6,278 nt of DNA, taken from NCBI GenBank assembly GCA_017996075.1, contig JAGOHQ010000046.1:1-6278 (forward strand). The letters run 5' to 3'. Source of the stretch: Aliarcobacter sp. (lineage in GTDB: Bacteria > Campylobacterota > Campylobacteria > Campylobacterales > Arcobacteraceae). Positions 1 through 5,096 of the stretch are shown here, one piece after another. The translations under genes were made by a program, and so were the position numbers. Below the pieces are notes generated by a model, which saw only the letters and a list, made by a program, of their open reading frames with translations, had not been told where the DNA came from and searched no databases. The stretch's first letter is position 1; every line of letters starts with the position of its first letter.

Positions 1-263
1 TCTCCAGAAACATTTGCACTTTTTTGTTGAAAAGCATTTGTACCAGTACTTTGATTTAAAGAGAAAACTTTAACAGCATCAAAAAGTTCATTTACTTTTG
101 TTGTTACATCTGAAATAACTTTCTTTTCACTTTCAAATTTTTCAAGTTTTTTTTCTATTGGTTCAACTGTAGCTTTTCTATCAACAGCTTTTAATTTTTC
201 TAACATATCACTATTTAGTGAAGCTGCTTGACCTTGTCCTAGTCCTAAAATTCCCTCTGCCAT
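1..263 (-). CDS. fliD: Flagellar filament cap protein FliD (hook-associated protein 2), N-terminal part only
   Basis: The first 87 codons of a gene that runs off the left edge of the window. FliD forms the cap at the tip of the growing filament, outside the cell, and helps flagellin subunits fold into place. The visible protein starts MAEGILGLGQGQAASLN, followed by a charged helical stretch (about residues 18-60, with KLKAVDRKATVEPIEKKLE) and then a Ser/Asn/Gln-rich part. This Gly-rich start followed by 'LKAVDRKATVEPIE' fits the FliD N-terminal D0 region, where an early helix pairs with the C-terminal helix. The ATG at 263 is chosen because AAGGAG lies six bases upstream (270-275) and no gene overlaps it. 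It sits 23 bases after flgK, a usual partner among late flagellar genes. Only the N-terminus is visible, so the call rests on about 87 residues plus context; another axial protein is possible but less likely. Confidence 0.78.
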   Translation of the reverse strand, partial: MAEGILGLGQGQAASLNSDMLEKLKAVDRKATVEPIEKKLEKFESEKKVISDVTTKVNELFDAVKVFSLNQSTGTNAFQQKSANVSG

Positions 264-269
264 TTGCTA

Positions 270-275
270 CTCCTT
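270..275 (-). promoter_or_regulatory. Shine-Dalgarno site of fliD
   Basis: The minus strand reads AAGGAG, six bases before the ATG at 263, within the 23-base flgK-fliD gap. It is the best match to the anti-Shine-Dalgarno sequence among the gene starts here and fixes the fliD start. I see no room for a separate promoter in the gap, so fliD is probably transcribed with flgK. Confidence 0.75.
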
Positions 276-286
276 ATTAGTAAGTT

Positions 287-2200
287 TTATCTCTTCATCC
301 CAAGAAGAGTTTGTATCATTTCATCAACTGCCGAAATCACTTGAGCATTTGCACTAAATGCTGCTTGAAATTTCATCAAATCTATCATCTCATCATCTGA
401 ATTTACTTTTACAACTTCATTATAAGCTGTCCCTAAATTGTTAGCTATTGCATCTTGTACTTCAAACCCATAGTTTGCCTCTTCTTTATCAGTAGAAACT
501 CCTACTTTTAGGTTCCTATAAAACTCTACAAAAGAAGTAGAGTTTACATCGTTTGGATTTTGAGCTCCACCTTTAAATGATAAGTTATCTTTCCACTGTA
601 GAGTTGCTAAGTAATCCAAATTTTGCTGATTCAAATCATTTACTGCATTTTTATCAAATTTTAATGTCTTAACACTAGAACCACTAAATAAATTCATATT
701 TACAATATCTCCACCATTTGGTGGAAATGGTGCTGTATTATGTGCTTCTGATGCATCTCTTCCATAAACATAATCATTTTCACCAACTCTTATGTATGAG
801 CTATTTACATCTGCTAAAGTTTGAGCAAATTGATCTAGCTGATCTAAATATTTTTGAAACTTATTATTTGGATTTGAAGTAGATAAATTCTCAACTTGAG
901 CTCTCATAGAGCCACTTTTCAGATTTAAATCTTGATCCAAAATAGTTAAAACTGTATCAGTTTGTCCAATTTTACTCTCTTTATCATTTTTATATATAGT
1001 TTCTCTTCCATCTACATTTACTCCAGTTTTTCTTTCAATACTAAATCTTCCAGTGAACTCGTTATCAACTCCTGGTAAATTTGACTCAATTTTTAAATAG
1101 TTATCACTATTTGGATACATAGGAATTTTGTTACCACTTGCATCAAGAGTATATTCTCCATTATGAGCAGTAACTAGTTTACTCATATTTGGATCACTAT
1201 TTATTTTAACCATAAATGCTCTTGTTAAATTATCATTATCAACAGTCATAGTTGTATCAGGAGTATTTGGATCACCATCCCAATTTCCAGTTATTGACTC
1301 ACCAATCTTAACACTCACAGAAAATTCATTATTTAACTTATAAGTTATAGTATCATCGACATCATAAGGTGCTTTTGGTGTAAAATCTGAATTATATTTC
1401 AAAGAATCAAAAACTGTACTAGAACCGTCAGCATTTTGTCTAATATGATTAAACTTATCAATTTGAGGCGTTAATCTATCTTCTATTTCTATCTCTTTAT
1501 GAAAAATATTATTTGAAACAGCAACAACTCCACCGATTTTTATCTCATAAAAACCAGCATCTCTATTTATATCAACATCAACAAATTTTGATAATTCAAG
1601 TTCAAGCAAATCTCTTTTATCTAGTAAATCATTTACAGATGGATCATATTTTTCAATTTTTACATTTACATCTGCAATCTCTTTTAAAATCTGATTTACT
1701 TTATTAACATCTGTTTTTAACTCAACTTTTTCTATTTGTGCTTGTTTTTCTATACTTGAATATAAATTTTGTAAAGATTCAACAATTACAGCACCTTGAG
1801 TTTTCATATAACTTCTATTTACTTCAGAACTAGGATTTGTTCTTAGACTTTCTACAGATTGAAAATATCTATTTAAATCAACTGAAAAACCACTACTATC
1901 AGTTTCTGCAAAAATTTTTTCAATCCCACCTAACATATTTGAAGATTTATCTAAATAATTAGCTTTTGTACTCTCTTGCATAAACTTGTCATACATATAT
2001 TGAGATGTAACTCTTGATATTCCACCAAAATTAACACCTTGTCCTGTTATATGGACACCATTTAATCTAATTTCGCTTAAATCTGCTACTCTTTTTTTGT
2101 ATCCTGGAGTATTTCTATTTGCTTGATTGTTACTAACATTATCAATTGCATACTTTGATGTGCTAAGCCCAGTTTGAGAAACACTCAATGTAGAAAACAT
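287..2200 (-). CDS. flgK: Flagellar hook-filament junction protein FlgK (hook-associated protein 1)
   Basis: A 637-residue secreted axial protein that forms the first junction ring between hook and filament; it is exported by the flagellar type III system and so has no Sec signal peptide. The N-terminal 40 residues carry the axial-protein D0 signature: small and polar residues, SNNQANRNTPGYKKR (23-37), with the NTPGY motif common to rod, hook and HAP proteins. The last 42 residues (596-637) form the matching C-terminal helix, containing DLMKFQAAFSANAQVIS and ending VDEMIQTLLGMKR, typical of FlgK. In between are coiled-coil D1 helices (about 100-210, including a DLLDKRDLLELELSKF run) and a variable surface domain rich in Asp, Asn and Thr. 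The length is close to the roughly 600 residues known for Campylobacter FlgK. The ATG at 2200 is preceded by AAGGGAG with a five-base spacer. It lies after a 56-base gap from flgH and 23 bases ahead of fliD. No frameshift or truncation is visible. Confidence 0.95.
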   Translation of the reverse strand: MFSTLSVSQTGLSTSKYAIDNVSNNQANRNTPGYKKRVADLSEIRLNGVHITGQGVNFGGISRVTSQYMYDKFMQESTKANYLDKSSNMLGGIEKIFAETDSSGFSVDLNRYFQSVESLRTNPSSEVNRSYMKTQGAVIVESLQNLYSSIEKQAQIEKVELKTDVNKVNQILKEIADVNVKIEKYDPSVNDLLDKRDLLELELSKFVDVDINRDAGFYEIKIGGVVAVSNNIFHKEIEIEDRLTPQIDKFNHIRQNADGSSTVFDSLKYNSDFTPKAPYDVDDTITYKLNNEFSVSVKIGESITGNWDGDPNTPDTTMTVDNDNLTRAFMVKINSDPNMSKLVTAHNGEYTLDASGNKIPMYPNSDNYLKIESNLPGVDNEFTGRFSIERKTGVNVDGRETIYKNDKESKIGQTDTVLTILDQDLNLKSGSMRAQVENLSTSNPNNKFQKYLDQLDQFAQTLADVNSSYIRVGENDYVYGRDASEAHNTAPFPPNGGDIVNMNLFSGSSVKTLKFDKNAVNDLNQQNLDYLATLQWKDNLSFKGGAQNPNDVNSTSFVEFYRNLKVGVSTDKEEANYGFEVQDAIANNLGTAYNEVVKVNSDDEMIDLMKFQAAFSANAQVISAVDEMIQTLLGMKR

Positions 2201-2205
2201 ATTTA

Positions 2206-2212
2206 CTCCCTT
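2206..2212 (-). promoter_or_regulatory. Shine-Dalgarno site of flgK
   Basis: The minus strand reads AAGGGAG, five bases before the ATG at 2200. It supports this start and indicates that flgK is translated independently of flgH, unlike the tightly coupled upstream genes. Confidence 0.7.
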
Positions 2213-2220
2213 TTTATAAT

Positions 2221-2242
2221 ATGTAAAATTATTGCATTACAT
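2221..2242. repeat. Inverted repeat in the flgH-flgK gap
   Basis: Perfect six-base arms, ATGTAA and TTACAT, separated by ten bases, lie in the only sizeable intergenic gap of the window. The repeat is centred over the candidate extended -10 element of flgK, so an operator is conceivable. As RNA the hairpin would be weak (mostly A-U pairs, ten-base loop) with no T tract directly after it, so it is not a good terminator. In such AT-rich DNA a repeat of this size can arise by chance. Confidence 0.3.
2228..2236 (-). promoter_or_regulatory. Candidate extended -10 promoter element for flgK-fliD
   Basis: On the minus strand the gap reads TGCAATAAT, which matches an extended -10 element (TGnTATAAT) at all positions but one. 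Transcription starting about seven bases downstream would give a leader of about 20 bases that still contains the flgK Shine-Dalgarno site at 2206-2212. No clear -35 box is seen; weak -35 boxes are known for housekeeping promoters of Campylobacterota. It is only a pattern match in AT-rich DNA. Confidence 0.3.
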
Positions 2243-2256
2243 TTCTTAATTTTAGT

Positions 2257-2964
2257 TTAAAATGGCCATATTGCTCTTAAGATTTTTGTTCCCCAAGGAA
2301 CTTGTAGTAAATCAGCTTCTGATCCATCTTTTTTATAAATCATTTTTAAATTTGCAATTTGAGAAGAGTTTACTGAATTATCAGATGTTATATCGTATGG
2401 TCTTATAACTCCTGTTATTACAATTTCTTGTTTTTGCCCATCAATTATTACCTCTTTATTTCCTTTTATGAAATAGTTACCATTTTGATAAGTTTCATCA
2501 ATAATAGCTGATATTTTAGTATCAAAATTCTCATTTACTTGAGTTTTTACTTTTCCTTTATCACTATCACTACTTTCTGTATTAAAATTTACTCCAAATA
2601 CAGAATTTGCTTTATCTGTTACTCTTCCAACTGTACTATTTAGTGGATCTGTTCCCATAGAAGCAAACATTCCTCCACCAAACTCATTTTTTCTATCACT
2701 TGTTAACTCTCTTTTATTATCACTTTTCTGAGTAATTCCTTCACTAATTACAACTTGAATAATATCTCCAACTTGTAAATCTTTTTTATCTGCAAAAAGT
2801 GATGTTCCTTGAACTGAGTATAAAGAACCTTTATTTTTCCTAACAACTGGTGGCTCTTTTGTTACTTGTTGTGGTGGTTTTGTAAAATCAATTTTTGGTT
2901 CAGTTAATGCTCCACAAGATGTAAATAACAAAGATATTATAAATAAAAATAAAATATTTTTCAT
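2257..2964 (-). CDS. flgH: Flagellar L-ring lipoprotein FlgH
   Basis: A 235-residue outer-membrane lipoprotein that builds the L ring, the bushing through which the flagellar rod crosses the outer membrane. The start MKNILFLFIISLLFTSC is a lipoprotein signal: one Lys, a hydrophobic core, and a lipobox ending FTS-Cys17 (Phe at -3 instead of the usual Leu). The family's hallmark blocks follow in order: SLFADKKDLQVGDIIQVVISE (55-75), a central Ser/Thr/Gly-rich stretch, NGNYFIKGNKEV (161-172), and ITGVIRPYDITSDNSVNSSQ (183-202), ending with a hydrophobic AIWPF. Length is normal for FlgH. The ATG at 2964 overlaps the stop of the preceding gene as ATGA, implying translational coupling. FlgI (P ring) and FlgA are not in the window. 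Apart from the unusual lipobox residue, nothing looks aberrant. Confidence 0.95.
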   Translation of the reverse strand: MKNILFLFIISLLFTSCGALTEPKIDFTKPPQQVTKEPPVVRKNKGSLYSVQGTSLFADKKDLQVGDIIQVVISEGITQKSDNKRELTSDRKNEFGGGMFASMGTDPLNSTVGRVTDKANSVFGVNFNTESSDSDKGKVKTQVNENFDTKISAIIDETYQNGNYFIKGNKEVIIDGQKQEIVITGVIRPYDITSDNSVNSSQIANLKMIYKKDGSEADLLQVPWGTKILRAIWPF

Positions 2965-3395
2965 CCTAATTTACCTTTTAAAATATGTTCTAAATCAACT
3001 ACTACTACAATCTCTTTAAAACTTTTCTTTATAAGTGCCATAGCACCATAGCGAATAGTTATGGCATCTATATTTGTATTTGGGTCTAGAACATAAACAA
3101 CTTTATTTTCTATAATTTTTATATCATTTATGTTGTTTTGTCCAATTAAATCAACTACTTTTTCAACTTCTATTAAGATAACTCTTTGAGCATCTAATTT
3201 CTCTTTCTCTTTTTTTTCTTGCTCTACTTGGAGAGCTATTTTTTCATCTTCTTTTGCTTTTTCAAGCTCAATTGATAAAAGTTTTTCCTCTTTGATTAAA
3301 AGAGAAATATATACGATTCCGAAAAAAAGTCCAGCTATAATAATTAATTTTAAAATCTTAGAGCTATTATTTTTTTTTCTTACTTTTACTATCAT
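2961..3395 (-). CDS. Unrecognised single-span membrane protein with coiled coil, encoded between fliL and flgH
   Basis: I do not recognise this 144-residue protein. It has a short basic N-terminus (KVRKKNN, residues 4-10), one strong membrane segment (about 14-34), a highly charged Glu/Lys helix likely to be a coiled coil (about 35-75), and a small C-terminal domain of alternating strands and helices (about 76-144). The C-terminal domain includes NKVVYVLDPNTNIDAITIRY (97-116) and a hydrophobic strand EIVVVVDLE (128-136). The positive-inside rule predicts that the coiled coil and C-terminal domain are periplasmic. The ATG at 3395 lies six bases after the fliL stop with AAGAGA upstream, and its TGA stop overlaps the flgH start, so it is co-translated with flagellar genes. 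A structural role in the periplasmic part of the motor, or in L-ring or stator assembly, is inferred only from context. A PilN/PilO-like or FlgN/FlgA-type protein was considered, but no diagnostic motif is visible. Confidence 0.85.
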   Translation of the reverse strand: MIVKVRKKNNSSKILKLIIIAGLFFGIVYISLLIKEEKLLSIELEKAKEDEKIALQVEQEKKEKEKLDAQRVILIEVEKVVDLIGQNNINDIKIIENKVVYVLDPNTNIDAITIRYGAMALIKKSFKEIVVVVDLEHILKGKLG

Positions 3396-3401
3396 TTTCT
3401 C

Positions 3402-3932
3402 TTATTTTATTACAAAAGTTGTAAATAAAATATTACTAACAACATTAGAATTTGTTTTTGTAACAAAGTTAATTACGTTATTAATTTCCGCTATCAACTC
3501 ATCTTTTAATAGATTTTTACCACCAACAGTTAATAACTCTTCTGAACTTCGTGAACTTATTTGAGTAATTACAACATCTGTGATTTCCGCTAAATAATCT
3601 TGAACTATTGTTGCAATAAGTGGGTCGCTGCTTCTAATAGAAAAAGATAGTTTCATAATCTTCTCTCTACCTTTTGAATCTGTAAGATTTAAAACTAGCT
3701 CATTTACATCTGCTTTAAATTTTGCATCATTACTTGATGGTGAGCTAGCAGAAGTTTTTGCAAGCTCTTCTGTATTGTTACTTGAGCTTTGATTGTTAGC
3801 TGAAATTTTATTCAATAAAAAATATGTTCCACCTGCAACTGCCATAATAAGAACAATCACGAGCACTAATAAAACTACTAGTAAACCTTTTCCATCTGAT
3901 GTTTTTTTTACAACTTCGTTTTCATCTGCCAT
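3402..3932 (-). CDS. fliL: Flagellar basal-body-associated protein FliL
   Basis: A 176-residue inner-membrane protein of the FliL family, which surrounds or supports the MotA/MotB stator units around the flagellar motor. It has a short polar cytoplasmic N-terminus, one membrane helix (about 16-40, LLVVLLVLVIVLIMAVAGG), a Ser/Asn/Thr-rich linker (about 44-70), and a periplasmic stomatin/SPFH-like domain (about 71-176). Family features are the early strand ELVLNLTD (78-85), IMKLSFSIRSSDPL (92-105), helix LLKDELIAEINNVIN (141-155), and the closing FTTFVIK, equivalent to the typical 'F-x-x-F-V' end of FliL. The ATG at 3932 follows the MotE-like gene by three bases, with AAGGGA seven bases upstream inside that gene's end. 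Its neighbour is another putative stator-related protein, which strengthens the assignment. No anomalies seen. Confidence 0.9.
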   Translation of the reverse strand: MADENEVVKKTSDGKGLLVVLLVLVIVLIMAVAGGTYFLLNKISANNQSSSNNTEELAKTSASSPSSNDAKFKADVNELVLNLTDSKGREKIMKLSFSIRSSDPLIATIVQDYLAEITDVVITQISSRSSEELLTVGGKNLLKDELIAEINNVINFVTKTNSNVVSNILFTTFVIK

Positions 3933-3935
3933 TTT

Positions 3936-4427
3936 TTAGTCCCTTTTTTGTTTATCTTTATTGTATCTTTCTAATTTTTGAACCAATCTTGATGAATTTT
4001 CAACACTCATTGTCTTCATAATATTTGATACATTTGAATCCTTTAATCTTACGATTATATCAAAAACATCTTCAATTTTCCCTTCTAGTATCATTTGATC
4101 AAAAATCTCTGCAGCAACCTTTGCCTTCATAAGCTCAAAAATTCTGATTGATTTTTTAACAACCTCAGCTCTTATATCTTTTAGTGTTTCATCATTTTTT
4201 TCATATAATCTTTTAATTTCTGCCTTCTCTTGTTCTATTTTTGTTAAAATATCTTCAAGCTCTTTTTTTTGTTTTTGATACTCTTTCTCTTTTTCACTGT
4301 AAAAATTATTTAACTCATTTTTCAATTCTAAAACTTCCATTTTTTGCTTAGTTAAAGAACTACTTGTTTCAATAGCTGCATTTAAAGATAATGAAAAGAC
4401 TATTACTATTAAAATTTTATTTATCAA
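3936..4427 (-). CDS. MotE-like periplasmic coiled-coil protein (MgtE-N-like C-terminus), TTG start
   Basis: A 163-residue protein with a signal peptide (about 1-18, ILIVIVFSLSLNA), a long charged coiled coil (about 25-95), and a C-terminal helical part (about 100-155: AKVAAEIFDQMILEGKIEDV, then IIVRLKDSNVSNIMKTM). The 'A-A-x-I-F-D-x-M' followed by 'V-S-N-I-M-x-x-M' pattern is what MotE-family proteins share with the MgtE N-domain. In Sinorhizobium, MotE is a periplasmic chaperone for the motor protein MotC; a stator chaperone called FlgX is known in Campylobacter, but whether this is its homologue I cannot tell. The start is TTG at 4427: it overlaps the fliJ stop (TTGA), has AAGGA five bases upstream, and gives a full signal peptide. 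The first in-frame ATG (residue 30) would remove that peptide. fliL follows after three bases, suggesting a stator-related job. Confidence 0.75.
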   Translation of the reverse strand: MINKILIVIVFSLSLNAAIETSSSLTKQKMEVLELKNELNNFYSEKEKEYQKQKKELEDILTKIEQEKAEIKRLYEKNDETLKDIRAEVVKKSIRIFELMKAKVAAEIFDQMILEGKIEDVFDIIVRLKDSNVSNIMKTMSVENSSRLVQKLERYNKDKQKRD

Positions 4428-4834
4428 TTTTTTCCTTTAATATATTTACTTTGAATAAACTCTTCACTCTCCAAAAGTTCAAAATGTAAAGTATCTTTTC
4501 TTTTTTGCTCTTTTTCTTCATCCAAAATATATTTATACTGCTCACTCTCTTTTTGTAACTCTATAATCTGTGCAAATAAATCATCTATTTTTTTTATAAG
4601 TTGGTTTTTTTTACTTAATAAATTTTTTACTTCAAATCTTAAAGTATCTTTATGCATGGCTAAAATCATAAAATCAGAAATTGAACCTAATTTTTCAACA
4701 GTTGTTGTATTTATTCTATGATTTAAATCTCCAACTTCTTCATCTATTTTATAAACTTCTTGTTCTAAACTTGATTTTTCTATTAGTTTTTGTTCAGTTT
4801 GTGTTTTTTTAAGATTATAGAGCTTGTTTATCAT
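4424..4834 (-). CDS. fliJ: FliJ-like flagellar export coiled-coil protein
   Basis: A 136-residue soluble, almost wholly helical and charged protein. FliJ is the central stalk of the cytoplasmic export ATPase complex (FliH-FliI-FliJ) and links it to the export gate. The sequence shows two long coiled-coil arms, about residues 8-48 and 60-118, separated by a hydrophobic turn (SISDFMILAMHK, 51-62), and a short C-terminal tail. This antiparallel two-helix layout and the length match FliJ (about 140-150 residues). FliJ is poorly conserved in sequence, so the call depends on architecture and on its place directly behind fliQ. The ATG at 4834 directly abuts the fliQ TAA with no intervening base, and there is only a weak GG upstream, so translation is probably coupled to fliQ. 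Another export chaperone (FlgN- or FliT-like) is the main alternative. Confidence 0.68.
   Translation of the reverse strand: MINKLYNLKKTQTEQKLIEKSSLEQEVYKIDEEVGDLNHRINTTTVEKLGSISDFMILAMHKDTLRFEVKNLLSKKNQLIKKIDDLFAQIIELQKESEQYKYILDEEKEQKRKDTLHFELLESEEFIQSKYIKGKN
4433..4438 (-). promoter_or_regulatory. Shine-Dalgarno site that decides the TTG start of the MotE-like gene
   Basis: The minus strand reads AAAGGA, with five bases before the TTG at 4427, inside the last codons of the fliJ-like gene. With the four-base stop/start overlap (TTGA), it supports reinitiation at TTG after fliJ translation rather than at the later ATG. Confidence 0.6.
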
Positions 4835-5095
4835 TTATTTACCAAATATTAAAATCATATTCCATAATTCAATCGTAAATGTTTCAATATGATCTCCAAC
4901 CCAAGGAAGTGTAAACAATATAAACACTGATACAAAAATCATTTTGGGTACAAAAGAGAGTGCTGCATCATTTACTTGTGTAACAGCAGAAAATATTGAT
5001 ATTATAAGTCCTATAATCATACTAACCATAAGTGATGGCATACCAACTAGCAAAATTATTTTAACTGTATTTTGAGCAATTGCCAATAAATCCAT
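4835..5095 (-). CDS. fliQ: Flagellar type III export gate protein FliQ
   Basis: An 86-residue inner-membrane protein, one of the FliP-FliQ-FliR subunits that form the helical export gate inside the MS ring. It has two hydrophobic helices (about 12-35 and 49-68) joined by the highly conserved loop SAVTQVNDAALSFVPK (36-51), which corresponds to the usual 'S-x-T-Q-x-N/E ... L-x-F-x-P-K' of FliQ and its virulence homologues. The length is typical for the family (about 89). The ATG at 5095 lies one base after the stop of the acidic gene, with AAGAG just upstream, and the stop codon abuts the fliJ-like start. FliP and FliR are not in the window, so the gate genes are split in this genome, as is common in Campylobacterota. 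High confidence from the loop motif. Confidence 0.95.
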   Translation of the reverse strand: MDLLAIAQNTVKIILLVGMPSLMVSMIIGLIISIFSAVTQVNDAALSFVPKMIFVSVFILFTLPWVGDHIETFTIELWNMILIFGK

Positions 5096-5096
5096 A

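Noticed and set aside
1513..1707. Open frame of 64 codons on the plus strand inside flgK
   Set aside because: Antisense shadow of flgK; its Gln/His/Leu-rich translation is an artefact of AT-rich codons read backwards, and it has no family features.
2221..2242. Rho-independent terminator after flgH
   Set aside because: The stem is only six mostly A-T pairs with a ten-base loop and no directly following T tract, so it should not terminate efficiently.
2228..2254. Sigma-28-like promoter before flgK (TAAA-N15-GCAATAAT on the minus strand)
   Set aside because: TAAA and the spacing fit, but the downstream box matches the GCCGATAA consensus poorly, and TAAA is frequent in such AT-rich DNA.
2201..2256. 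Sigma-54 promoter before flgK
   Set aside because: The gap has no GG-N10-GC arrangement on the minus strand upstream of the Shine-Dalgarno site.
3292..3564. Open frame of 90 codons on the plus strand across the fliL/unknown-gene boundary
   Set aside because: Antisense to two well-supported coding regions. Its hydrophobic content comes from reading Lys/Asn/Glu codons in reverse (Phe/Ile/Leu).
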